DNA of 64,000 nt from Trichosporon coremiiforme (taxonomy: Eukaryota; Basidiomycota; Tremellomycetes; Trichosporonales; Trichosporonaceae). The stretch covers positions 381,085 to 445,084 of the forward strand of contig BCJJ01000010.1 of the NCBI GenBank assembly GCA_039545355.1. The letters are read 5' to 3'. Positions 11,397 to 20,720 of the stretch are shown piece after piece; within the stretch, counting starts at the first letter, position 1, and every line of letters starts with the position of its first letter. The position numbers and the translations under genes are program-made. Below the pieces are notes generated by a model, which ran no database searches, was not told the DNA's origin, and saw nothing but the letters and a program-made list of their open reading frames with translations.

Positions 11397-12931
11397 ATGT
11401 CGGCCACGAAACGCCTACAGACGATTCAGTCGCATCTCTCCACCGCCCCTGCCTCCGGCTCCGGCTCCGGCACCACGAAGCCCGAGATCAAGGTCGTCGC
11501 CGTATACGGCGCGGGCCTCATGGGCGCGGGCATTGCGCAGGTCGCGGCGTTCGCGGGCTACGACGTGCGCCTCTGGGACGTGAACGACAAAGCGCTGGAG
11601 TGAGCTTGAATATCGTGTTTGAGCTGACAAAGCAGGAAGGGCCTCGCCATTATCCGCAAGTCCTCCGAGCGCATTGCGAAGCACATCGCGCCCGAGGGCA
11701 CGGACACGGCACCCATTATCGACGGTATCGTCAAGGCGATTAAGACGACGACTGACCGGTGAGCCTGCTTCATTCCTTCTTAACCATTCTCCTTAGGCGA
11801 GGGAGGCACGCTCCAGCTGGGCGAAAGTGAATATGAGCTGATCCCAGCGCCGAGGCTGTCAAGGACGCCGACCTCGTCATTGAGGCGATCATCGAGGACC
11901 TGGCCATCAAGCAAGACTTCTTCAAGTACCTCGACACGGTTGCCAAGTGAGCTTTAATTGCGTTTCGCTAGCTGACCGCAGGCCGTCGTGCATCTTTACG
12001 TCGAACACGAGCGGTCTCCTCATCAAGGAGATCAACGCGAAGTGCCCCGCCGAGCGTAAGAAGCGTTTCGGTGGTCTGCACTTCTTCAATCGTGAGTCAG
12101 CTCGAGTGGAGGGCGCAGTCCTTCTCCTTCCGAGGGTTTGCGCCTTCTTTCATTCTCACGCTTGCGCCCGACTTGAATCCCCCTTCATCAGCCCTGCTGA
12201 GAGGAGGGCTCCAGCCCAAAGGATGATGGCAGACAGCTTGCCCACAGTAGTTCTCAGCTGACACTCAGCTGTCCCCGTGATGCGCCTCGTCGAGGTCATC
12301 CGCACGGAAGACACACTGCCCGAGGTAGATGACGCGCTGTTCGCGTTCGGCAAGTCGCTCAAGAAGAAGCCGATCCGCGCCAAGGACACGCCCGGATTCA
12401 TCGTGAACCGTCTCCTGATGCCGCTGAATCGCGAGGCGATCCGCATGGTCGAGCGCGGCGACGCTACGTTCCAGGACGTCGACACGGCGATGAAGCTGGG
12501 TGCCGGGCACCCTATGGGCGTGAGTACGACCAGGTCTTGAGGTCTCCTGCAGGGAGACCGACAGTTGAGCGTCAATCGGCGAACCACTCCACCAGTGGTG
12601 CATTGTCGGAACGCACAGCTGAAAGACCTTGGAAAAGATGCAAGCTAACAAACAGCCGTTCGAACTATTCGACTACGTCGGTCTCGGTAAGTTCCACCTT
12701 CTCTCCACCTCCCGCAGCTTCCTGCCATTCGAAGCCTAGCTAATGACAGACACAAACCTCCTCGTCGGCAAGGGCTGGGTTCAGCGCGCTGAGCAGGGCT
12801 ACATCCCCAAAGCCTACGTCGAGCCGCAGGGCAATCTGATCCAGGACCTCGTGGCGCAGGGCAAGCTTGGTCGCAAGTCGGGTGAGGGCTTCTACAAGTA
12901 TGAGCAGAAGGGAAAGAAGTCTCTCACTTAG
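11397..12931 (+). CDS. 3-hydroxybutyryl/3-hydroxyacyl-CoA dehydrogenase
   Basis: Seven exons: 11397..11599, 11636..11758, 11848..11946, 11982..12091, 12269..12519, 12656..12686, 12750..12931; 332 residues. The N-terminal Rossmann fold has [11 protein letters not shown] (from residue 38), the NAD-binding GxGxxG. The catalytic His lies in HFFNPVPVM (about residue 175), spanning the junction of exons 4 and 5. The C-terminal helical domain has [13 protein letters not shown] and [15 protein letters not shown], both family signatures. It oxidises 3-hydroxyacyl-CoA with NAD+ in beta-oxidation or butanoate metabolism. The Ser/Thr-rich N-terminus with two basic residues could be a mitochondrial leader; no C-terminal SKL is present. 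Exon 6 is only 31 nt. Introns are 35-177 nt. Confidence 0.9.
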
Positions 12932-13240
12932 AAGAAGCCCGCCGCTGGCGAGCTGAGTCACAGGCAGGTGGATCTTAGACTGACAAGGGCTGTTAGAACG
13001 GAGAATGTATCGCTTTGTATCGGTCAGAGGGACGCGTGCTGATCGCGAACTCCCAAGCCTGCGCCTCGTTGCATGTCGTGCACACAAGCGCACACATGCA
13101 CTTCCGCGAATTTCTGTTCGCGAAACTTCGGACTCGGACCTAGCAGCGTTCATGTCGATTGAAGGCCAAGCATGCATTGCTGACGGTATACTCACACCTC
13201 TCACCTCTCATCACCACTTCATATCCGAACGGGCTTCGAC

Positions 13241-13897
13241 ATGAGCAAGCCCGCCCAACTGCTAGAAGTGCCCCGATTCTCCGGTGTCGGATGGCCCACT
13301 GTCGAGGTGTTCATGAGCAAGCTCGAGACTCTAGAGATGGTTCTGTCCGAGCTTGGCTTCAAGCTGCCGAGTCGTCTCCAGTTGCTTCAAATTCTTGACG
13401 GCTTCGCCAGTCTGTGGTGCAGTTGGGTGCTCGACCCGAAGCACTGCTGCACTTACTTGATAGTCTTGTTGATGGTGGAGTTCGGCGAGAGTTACGATCT
13501 CGACACGCCGTTCCAGTGGTGCCCGCCCGAGTTGCGGCCCCATCTCTTCCGAGCTCTAGTGCAAGGCGACCACGGCGTCCAGCGGTATGCCGGCCGGTAT
13601 CGCCGCATGGGCAATGAACTCCAACGCGCCTTCGACTATTCAACCCCATTTGGGCAAATGCCTTCTGAAAACATTCTGCAGAACATCGACCAGTCTCTCA
13701 AGAGGCTGGTGCTCCTTTCCGAGTACAGCTTGCTGGTGACCACGACAGCAAGGAACTCAGCCAGTCCACCAGCTTTGTCAACAACGTCAGCATCACGTTG
13801 TCACCAGATATCTGAGGTTGTTCTACCAGATCGGAAAGAACAGGCAAGCGATGGCGATCCACGGCTGAGCAGGGAAAGCGTAACTCTGCTCTTCTGA
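13241..13897 (+). CDS. Divergent Gag-capsid-like protein (array member 1)
   Basis: Single-exon ORF of 218 residues starting at an ATG after a short AT-rich leader. It shares the order of motifs of the family next door in divergent form: an N-terminal PRFSGVGWPTVEVFMSKLE (compare LFSGDFSFPVDEFLVLVE), a buried-Trp helix LDGFASLWCSWV (compare ALTGRARLWYVRW), and ALVQGDHGVQRYAGRYRRMGNEL (compare LTQ...VQQYVDRWTELA). The final YGLR element is not obvious and the last 70 residues are low complexity. I place it in the family from position and motif order; it could be an independent protein. No zinc knuckle, protease or polymerase follows. Confidence 0.5.
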   Translation: MSKPAQLLEVPRFSGVGWPTVEVFMSKLETLEMVLSELGFKLPSRLQLLQILDGFASLWCSWVLDPKHCCTYLIVLLMVEFGESYDLDTPFQWCPPELRPHLFRALVQGDHGVQRYAGRYRRMGNELQRAFDYSTPFGQMPSENILQNIDQSLKRLVLLSEYSLLVTTTARNSASPPALSTTSASRCHQISEVVLPDRKEQASDGDPRLSRESVTLLF

Positions 13898-14152
13898 TGC
13901 ACTTGCGTGTTGACCTTTGGAGACAATGTGTTGAGGCACTGGACCATTGTTGGCGCTGTTCATCACTGACCGCGCGAAACATGGCTGCTCCATTGTGTCT
14001 GCTTGTCAACCATTCAGAGCGATGCACTTGCCTGTGGCGCCGAACACTGCCAGATATTTTGGGCACTGCAAGCGTCAAAATGCATACTGAAGAGAGAGAG
14101 ATATAACAGCCGCTCACTAGTATTCAGCAACCACTCACCACACCTACCCACC

Positions 14153-15061
14153 ATGACCAGCCACGGCAGTCCACGGAGCGCGTACGGCTTCCCCGCCGGC
14201 GTCAAAGTCTTCAAGGGTGTCGACCAGAGCTATACGGCTCTTGAGTTCCTGTCGCTTATACACGCGAATGAACGTGAGCTACCCGGCCCGCCACAGGCAT
14301 ATCACATCGCGAACTACCTGGGCGCGCGGGCGCTGTTGTGGTTTGCAGCAGCCCATTCCGAGGACAGCTACGACGGACCGCAGTCTGCACTGCTCCAGTC
14401 TTTCTCCCTCGACTGGTCCGCAGGCCTGAGCAGAGAGCGGCAGTTCCGACTCCTGCAACAGGGTTTCGGCACCGTAGACCAGTACGCTGCCGAGTTTGAG
14501 CACCTCGCGAACTCGTGCGCCGAGGACGTCAACGCCGAGTACAACCTGCGGTGGTTTGCCTGGGGCTTGCGAAGGGAGGTGAGGGAGCTCGTGTTCACCG
14601 AGCCTTATGCTTTCATGAGCTTTGACAGTCTCGTTGCCGTCGCTGAAGACGCGGCGGTGTCACTTCATCTCGAGTCACGAGCACGCCCGCGCGTCCGTGA
14701 GAGCGCGGGAAACCCCCTCCGTCGCCGATACACGAAGAGCATGCGCAAGGCGAAGGAGATCTTCTTCGTTCTGAGGCGCAGCCCCAACCTCTCTAAGACT
14801 CCGCAGGGTGCGGACGACGTCTGTTTCTCCTTCCAGTCCGTTAGCGAGCCCAGCCTCGACAAGAGATCGATACCGTCACCTGGGAGACCGCCCTCGACCC
14901 GCGGCCGCCTCAGGAGCTTCACGTCTCACCCCGAGATTGTGTCAGACTTTGGCATGATGGGCGCTAGGCGCACTCCTGATGTGCCCGCCGACGCGGTCCC
15001 GGGCGGCTCCAGCGGATCAGCGGGGAGCCCGGCCACGAGCAGCGCCGGAAAGCCGCCCTGA
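14153..15061 (+). CDS. Gag-capsid-like protein (array member 2)
   Basis: Intronless, 302 residues from the ATG at 14153 (preceded by CTACCCACC; the frame is open further upstream from 14003 but that part does not match relatives). The retrotransposon-gag-like core spans about residues 10-190: F-KGV...ALEFLSLI, NYLGARALLWFAA, FRLLQQGFGTVDQYAAEFEHLA, EDVNAEYNLRWFAWGLRREVREL, then a helix with SLVAVAEDA. The C-terminal 110 residues are basic and Ser/Pro-rich, where retroviral-type Gag would have a nucleocapsid; no CCHC knuckle is present. Such domains form capsid-like shells in LTR retrotransposons; whether this one assembles is unknown. Confidence 0.65.
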   Translation: MTSHGSPRSAYGFPAGVKVFKGVDQSYTALEFLSLIHANERELPGPPQAYHIANYLGARALLWFAAAHSEDSYDGPQSALLQSFSLDWSAGLSRERQFRLLQQGFGTVDQYAAEFEHLANSCAEDVNAEYNLRWFAWGLRREVRELVFTEPYAFMSFDSLVAVAEDAAVSLHLESRARPRVRESAGNPLRRRYTKSMRKAKEIFFVLRRSPNLSKTPQGADDVCFSFQSVSEPSLDKRSIPSPGRPPSTRGRLRSFTSHPEIVSDFGMMGARRTPDVPADAVPGGSSGSAGSPATSSAGKPP

Positions 15062-15250
15062 AACCCTCTTAGTCCGTAGTCATCGTAGACAAGAGTATGC
15101 CCACCCAACACGAGCTCCAAGTATCAGTCGCCGTCACTGTGGCCCTCGGAGCATACCTTCGGAGCAAACCCACAGAAGGCGTTGTTGTCAGACAGGTGGG
15201 CAAGCGGTTGCGCCCCCTGGACTTGAGATCCGGTGGATCTGTTAGTTATA

Positions 15251-15873
15251 ATGTCTTCGTCGCGCGCCATGGCAGTGGCGAGCCCGTCCCTTCCCACCCT
15301 TTCCCTTGTCACCCACTCCATCATGGTCGGTACTCCTCGCGCTGCTCCCCACATGGTACACCTCTTCTCCGGCGCCTACACCTATCCGGTGGAGGAGTTT
15401 CTCGCCGTCGCCGACGCGTGCATGGCTGAAGCGCCCGGCTACTACTGCACGCCCGAGCGTAAGCGGGCGTACGTCGTTGCCGCTCTCGCTGGTCGTGCTC
15501 GTCTCTGGTTTACGAACTGGGCGAAGCACCACCTTTCGGCAAGTTACGAGGAGTTCCGTTCGGCCTTGCTCGACGAGTTCCACATCGACGACACGCCAAG
15601 CGAGCAGCAAAAGTTCCGCCACTTGACGCAAGGTATCTCGACTGTTGCCTGTTACGTGCGCGAGTTCGAGAGCACCGCCGGCCGCAGCAAGGAAGACGTC
15701 GAGGCGCAGTACAACCGCCTCCGCTTCGCGTACGGGTCAACCACCCCATCAGCGGCCACGTTCTCGAGCGCTTCGCTTTCTGCCCCACGTTTAAGGATCT
15801 CGCTAAGGAGACCAACCGAGTTGAGGAACACTTGAAGACCCTCAACGCGAACGGCAACGGGCACGGGATGTAG
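15251..15873 (+). pseudogene. Gag-capsid-like ORF with C-terminal frameshift (array member 3)
   Basis: The frame opened at ATG 15251 (an inner ATG at 15323 is possible) encodes the family core: HLFSGAYTYPVEEFLAVAD, VVAALAGRARLWFTNWA, FRHLTQGISTVACYVREFE, EDVEAQYNRLRFAYG. Right after FAYG, where relatives have the GLR/GLN continuation, the frame shifts near 15735 and runs into unrelated Ser-rich residues, stopping at 15835. A neighbouring frame carries the expected continuation (helix with TFKDLAKETNRVEEHL) to a TAG at 15871. This is what a single-base deletion would produce. A sequencing error, or programmed frameshifting as in some Gag-Pol junctions, cannot be excluded, but no pol follows. 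Confidence 0.6.
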
Positions 15874-16600
15874 CAAGGTCAGTCGAGTTCGTCACTTTTC
15901 CCCTCTCAGCGCGGGCGTAGTCAGCCCGTTTGCCGTAGTCTTAGGGTGTGAGATCTCTTACGAAGCTGCCATTGTATATAGAGGATATGCAAGATGCAAT
16001 CTCGTCTTTTCACGATGCACGTTCATGTTGTCAATGCTTGGCGGCGGAGCTCCAAAACGCCCCGTTTAAATCGAGGGTGCTATGGTTCGTGTCGTCCCAA
16101 GTGACAGGCGAGGTATACCGACCTCTCTGCTTTCACCCCTTGGCGTCGCCAGCCGTGTCTGCACCGTCTGACATCCCTTCCACTAACTTGCGAATCGCAG
16201 CGTGTGTTAGAAGCGTCGTGCACGCCGTGACCGAAGGCGCGAGGCGTTCCAGGCACAATTTGCTCGGTTCAATGGCCTCAAGAGAGATAACGGACATCGG
16301 CGAATTTCGCGTTTGCATCCTCCCAGAGACATCCTGAACACGTTCTGCGGGCCTGAGCCTTAGACACGCCGTCTTGGTAATGTCTCGGTGGGCCGCGGCG
16401 TGGACCAACCCTGTCCGCGAGAAAGGCATCAGGCTGGGCCAAGAGTGCGCAACAATAGAGGGATGTGAGCGGAACATCCTATCATGAATGACGGGTCCGA
16501 GACCTCCCGCCGTCAGTGGTGGTATATGACAGGCGCCTGCGCCGACGCGTCACTTTTCGCCCCCTCACCCTACGACCTACATTGTCAACAACTACTAATC
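15874..16600. other. Spacer between Gag-like members 3 and 4
   Basis: About 730 bp without a supported gene; no long terminal repeats or primer-binding site could be seen on either side of the Gag-like ORFs. Confidence 0.35.
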
Positions 16601-17404
16601 ATGGAACCAGTCGAACAGCCCGCGCCTGCACTGGCGCAGCTCTTCAGCGGCGACTTCTCCTTCCCCGTGGATGAGTTCCTCGTCCTCGTTGAGACCAACA
16701 CGCTCCCGCACAAGTGCTACTACGCGCACACGCCACACAAGACGGCGTACGTAGCCAATGCTCTCACCGGGAGGGCGCGACTATGGTACGTGCGCTGGGC
16801 CGGTGAGCGGGAGCACAAGGCGCCCATATACAATGAGAAAGGGCAGAGTTTGAGTTTCCAGTCGGCCTGGAAGGCGTACAAGGACAAGTACTACGAGACG
16901 TTCCGCCGCGACCTCGTCGCGCAGTTCGGGATTCCGGAGTTCATCACGCCGGCCTTTGCGCTCCGCCATCTTACGCAGAACCGCCTCCCGGTGCAGCAGT
17001 ATGTCGACCGATGGACTGAGCTCGCCAACGCGTGTCTCGAGAACCTCGACAGCGAGTACAACAGATACTGGTTCATCTATGGACTCAGGAAGGAGATCAG
17101 AGACCACATGCTCGAGGTGTTTCCCTTCTTCAGAACTTTCGCCAAGATCGTGGACGAGGCGAAGGCGATGGAGAAACACCTCCAGCCCAAGCTCGTCGAG
17201 CGCGTCGTCGAACGCATCACCGTGCAGCAGGTGCCGGCTCCACCTACACCCGCTACATCAGTGCCGGCCACGCCAGAAGTCGCGACCTCTCCTGTTGCCC
17301 CGCTTGCTCCGTGTGCGCCATCAATTCCAGCGACACCCGGCCCCCCGGCGGCAGACGCGCCCGCGCCGCCTCCGTCCACAGACGAGATCGCCGTTGCGCA
17401 GTAG
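16601..17404 (+). CDS. Gag-capsid-like protein (array member 4)
   Basis: Intronless, 267 residues from the ATG at 16601. This is the clearest family member: LFSGDFSFPVDEFLVLVE, YVANALTGRARLWYVRWA, FALRHLTQNRLPVQQYVDRW, LENLDSEYNRYWFIYGLRKEIRDHM and a closing helix FAKIVDEAKAMEKHL. The last 70 residues are almost only Pro, Ala, Thr, Val and Ser, a flexible tail. No protease, reverse transcriptase or zinc knuckle. A 20-residue lysine-rich insertion (about residues 72-95) follows the GRARLWY helix. The leader directly before the ATG is CA-rich with no TATA box. Confidence 0.7.
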   Translation: MEPVEQPAPALAQLFSGDFSFPVDEFLVLVETNTLPHKCYYAHTPHKTAYVANALTGRARLWYVRWAGEREHKAPIYNEKGQSLSFQSAWKAYKDKYYETFRRDLVAQFGIPEFITPAFALRHLTQNRLPVQQYVDRWTELANACLENLDSEYNRYWFIYGLRKEIRDHMLEVFPFFRTFAKIVDEAKAMEKHLQPKLVERVVERITVQQVPAPPTPATSVPATPEVATSPVAPLAPCAPSIPATPGPPAADAPAPPPSTDEIAVAQ

Positions 17405-17642
17405 CAGTAGCCCGCTCTCAGTAGTTACCTACGCGGATGTTGTATAGTCCCCCGATCGTGCTTTGATGCCCTTTGAAACGGCTGCTGACCGCTTGATGTC
17501 CGTCGCCTGATGTCAGCAATCTATTGTGACGCGTTTGGAAGTGGCTGCCGACGCGGGGCGCGAGCCCCCACATCATCCCCCGTACTTATCACCAGCTCAC
17601 CACACGCAGTGTCCCTCTTCCCCGATCGCTCACCCCGTAACC

Positions 17643-18611
17643 ATGTTCGCCAACGTCCCATTGAAGGTTCCAGTCCCCTACCGCTCCCCGACCTCCCCGC
17701 CAACGAGGCTCCGGCTCCGCTTCTCAGGCGACCTTTCGCTCGACGTCGCGACCTTCCTCCGCGTAGCCGAAGCCGACATGACACGCTACCCGTTCTACTT
17801 CAGCTACGCCCTGCTGCGAATCCTCTTCCTCCGTCTGTCGTGTCAAGGTCGGGGTGCGCTCTGGGTCGACCGCTTCCTTGCGGCGCGCACTCTGCCTGTG
17901 TCGTTGAAGTCGCCCCTCCCCAGCGAGAAAATTGCAGAGTGGATCGCCGCAAACGACGCGGCCTGGACTGCCTTTTGTGAAGACATGATCGACTTCTTCA
18001 AAGACGGCACGCAGGCACAGATGAGAAGAATGGAGCAGACCGGAAGCGTGGCGCATTATGCTCAGAGGTGGAAACAGGCGGCGGACGGGGCGGGCGTAAT
18101 GGTGGATACGCACTTCAATTGCCGATGGTTCATCTGGGGCCTCAAGTCTGCCATCAGAGCCAGGTTCTCAGAGACTGATTGGTCCACGCCTAGTCTCGAG
18201 CATGTCGTCGCTGTCGCACAGCGTGCCGAGCGCGAGTTGAACCGCTCCCAGCGGCCGAACACGTTCCATGCCAGCCCATCGAGGTGGCGGAGCCGCGTGA
18301 GCAGCGAGCCGGCGTTGAGAGGCCTGCCGTCGCCTATTCCCGAGATGGACGCGGGTTCTGGATGGGAAGGCGTGGGTGAAGGGACCGGGAGGCGGAGAAG
18401 AGCGACAGACATCACGCACCGCCTCCGATCGAATGAGAGCGCGCAGTGGACACCTCTGCGGCCTACGAGGGGGACGTCGCCAGCGTTCAATGAGGTGCAG
18501 AATGAGCTGCTTGCGTCTCCTCAGGCGAACGCGATAGCGGTGGTGGGGCAGGAGCAGGGAGATCTCCCAGACGACGGATCGCGCAGGGAATCGCACTGCC
18601 GCCCTATGTAG
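17643..18611 (+). CDS. Gag-capsid-like protein (array member 5)
   Basis: Intronless, 322 residues from the ATG at 17643. Core motifs: LRFSGDLSLDVATFLRVAEAD, CQGRGALWVDRFLA, GSVAHYAQRWKQAADG, THFNCRWFIWGLKSAIRARF, then LEHVVAVAQRAEREL. The C-terminal 100 residues are basic and Gly/Arg/Ser-rich. Compared with member 4, there is an insertion of about 25 residues after the GALW helix. All array members share orientation, single-exon structure and a hydrophilic, unrelated C-terminal tail, which suggests selection on the core and free drift of the tail. Confidence 0.65.
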   Translation: MFANVPLKVPVPYRSPTSPPTRLRLRFSGDLSLDVATFLRVAEADMTRYPFYFSYALLRILFLRLSCQGRGALWVDRFLAARTLPVSLKSPLPSEKIAEWIAANDAAWTAFCEDMIDFFKDGTQAQMRRMEQTGSVAHYAQRWKQAADGAGVMVDTHFNCRWFIWGLKSAIRARFSETDWSTPSLEHVVAVAQRAERELNRSQRPNTFHASPSRWRSRVSSEPALRGLPSPIPEMDAGSGWEGVGEGTGRRRRATDITHRLRSNESAQWTPLRPTRGTSPAFNEVQNELLASPQANAIAVVGQEQGDLPDDGSRRESHCRPM

Positions 18612-18836
18612 ACGAGTATGCAGCCTTGCAGAATCTTGAGCGTCGACAGCTTTTGTGTCGCTTCCCACAGCGCACTCCCTGTTGTGAGCTGAGTCCTCGT
18701 CGCTTCGTTCACATCACTACCCCTGCTGTCCATCATTCCCTCATTTCACTTCCCACCCCACCCTCATTCGCCTTTCATCCTCCATCTCTCCATCTCTTTT
18801 ACCTCCTTTTGACTGCGACAACTACACGACGGCACC

Positions 18837-19442
18837 ATGGCGCCGCTCAACCTCCTCCCCGCTGTGCCGCTGCAGCACCCCTTCAGCGGCTCGTTCTCGT
18901 ACCCGGCCGAGGACTTTCTCGCTTTAGCGGAAGCAAACATGAAGCCGCATCCCACGTTCTTCAACGCCGACGATAGGCGCCGGATCATCTACTGTGTGAA
19001 CGCGTTCACGGGCCGCGCGCGCCTGTGGTACTTTGAGTGGGTGCGGCGCAAGTCCGGCGACCACCAGCGCCCCACAGACTGGTATTCCGTCTTCAAAGAA
19101 GATTTCCTCGAGCAGTTCTGCATCCCCAAGATCAAGACTCACGACTGGCTCCTGCGCCAGCTCGTGCATGAGACCAGCGTGGCGAGCTACGCCGAAATGT
19201 TCCGCAAGACGGCGCTCGCGTGTCGCGAGGATGTTGAAAGCCAGTATAACCGCCTCTGGTGGGTTTACGGGTTGAGGGGTCCCCTGCAGGCCAAGATCCT
19301 CGATGTCTTCCCGCTCCTCGACACTTATGCGGAGCTCGTCGAGGCTGCGGCCGACCATGAGCGGTTCATGCTTGCTGGTGGCGATGCGCCGCGCACTGGC
19401 CGCAACGGAAGCCTGCCCGTCATAACAACGTCGCAACACTAG
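18837..19442 (+). CDS. Gag-capsid-like protein (array member 6)
   Basis: Intronless, 201 residues from the ATG at 18837, the shortest intact member. PFSGSFSYPAEDFLALAEANM, CVNAFTGRARLWYFEWV, LLRQLVHETSVASYAEMFRKTALA, EDVESQYNRLWWVYGLRGPL and a final helix YAELVEAAADHERFM; only about 25 residues follow, so this ORF is close to a bare capsid-like core. Upstream, 100 bp of CT-rich sequence look like a fungal leader. Confidence 0.68.
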   Translation: MAPLNLLPAVPLQHPFSGSFSYPAEDFLALAEANMKPHPTFFNADDRRRIIYCVNAFTGRARLWYFEWVRRKSGDHQRPTDWYSVFKEDFLEQFCIPKIKTHDWLLRQLVHETSVASYAEMFRKTALACREDVESQYNRLWWVYGLRGPLQAKILDVFPLLDTYAELVEAAADHERFMLAGGDAPRTGRNGSLPVITTSQH

Positions 19443-19788
19443 CCCGCTGGATCAGTAATAGTTAGTCCGCACGCACAGTGAAGCCTTTACCGTTCTACTC
19501 ATGCATATTCTACCTATGCTTAATGCTTGGCGTCGTCTCCCTTCTCCTCGGCGGCAGCGACGAACTGGCGGATGCTGCATGGTCAGCTAAGAACGCCGTG
19601 AAGAAGCCGGGTGGAAGTAGACTGCGGTATGGGCCGTTGGAAGACCGCCGACCACAAGATCGAGCGTTCAAGATCCTTTCGCGAGCGTCCGACAGGACCA
19701 CGTTATCTCCATCGTTGCGTGCGACATGTGCGTCGGCGTCGAACGTCCTTCAGGAACCAACTGTTTGCGCCTCCTTCCACGAAAACAC
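19443..19788. other. Short intergenic stretch, convergent ends
   Basis: Lies between the end of Gag-like member 6 (+) and the end of the ATP synthase subunit K gene (-); only 3' flanks expected. Nothing else recognised. Confidence 0.4.
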
Positions 19789-20464
19789 TCACAAGTCGTC
19801 CTCCTCCTTGTTGCCAGTGTTGATCGACGAGTCGTCCTTGGCGGCAGGGGGAGCGGCCTGCTCCTTCTTGTCACCACCCTTGGCAGCAAGAGCGATGCCG
19901 ATGGTCGAGAAGATGGTGCCGAGGGCACTGATGGTCAGTTTCAACGTTCCATGAAGCTTGGTGGTAGAATGAGGTCTCCAGTTATTTCGAGGTTCGAGTT
20001 TCACGGTTTTGTTGTTGACATGGATGTCGCAGAGCTTTGCGCGGCGTTCTCGATGCTCGGACAGCAGCGCAGACGACGGTTTCGACGTTTACTGTGGTTG
20101 TGAAGGCGTAGGTCGGCTCGCTGGCTGCGTCGGCTGGGATTGGCGAGTTATCGGAATCCGCACAGGTCGTTGTTCTGCTCGTGCAGCACCTCCACACACC
20201 TCAAAGTAGCACCACTGCACTCGCTACACTCTCCTCATCCCTTCTAAGCCGCCTGCATCGTTCCGCCTTGCTTCGTCGTCGTGTCGTCGAGTGTGGTCGA
20301 GTTGTCGCTGTCGGAGCCGTGATCCAATGAAACTTCGGAATAGCCGGAGAAACCCTCCCTCCACCGGGGGTAACAACTCACATGTACTCGTTCTGTTTCT
20401 GTCAGCTATGTTCCCAAACTGGTGAGCTCACCTTGATGGCGCGGCCGGCGATGTTGTACGACAT
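19789..20464 (-). CDS. Mitochondrial F1Fo-ATP synthase subunit K (Atp19-like)
   Basis: Three exons: 20432..20464 (33 nt), 20382..20392 (11 nt), 19789..19927 (139 nt); 60 residues. The product starts MSYNIAGRAIKNEYIALGT and continues with a short hydrophobic segment, GG-D-KK and an acidic C-terminus, matching the fungal subunit K pattern (a small single-TM protein of the ATP synthase dimer in the mitochondrial inner membrane; yeast Atp19 is 68 aa). The middle exon of 11 nt is needed to give KNEYI across the junctions. Intron 1 is 39 nt (GTGAGC, CTGAC, CAG); intron 2 is long for this window (453 nt, GTGAGT, CTGACCATCAG). It is transcribed divergently from mitochondrial ribosomal protein L16. 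Confidence 0.75.
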
Positions 20465-20720
20465 TTTTGGTGAGGGTATCGATGCTATCACTATCCGTCC
20501 TGGTGAACGAGATGGCAACGACGCAGCGGTGCGCGACCCAGGCCAGAGCCAGAGCCAGGCAGGAGCGAGAGCGTGAGCGGGCGGAAGTGCAAAAGTCCGA
20601 GTATCGCCGAGCGAGGCGTCCTTCTCCTGCTGCCTCCACCTCCGTAAAAGCCCAGTTTCACGCTGCTCACAGCATAAGCGCACCTAGACCAGACTCCAGC
20701 ATCGACAAACGACAACAACG
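20465..20720. promoter_or_regulatory. Shared divergent promoter of subunit K and mL16 genes
   Basis: Only 256 bp separate the start codons of two nuclear genes for mitochondrial proteins facing away from each other. No TATA box is evident on either side, so a bidirectional promoter is inferred from layout. Confidence 0.45.

Noticed and set aside
13241..19442. Complete LTR retrotransposons
   Set aside because: No pol ORFs, no direct LTR pairs or primer-binding sites could be seen around the Gag-like ORFs.
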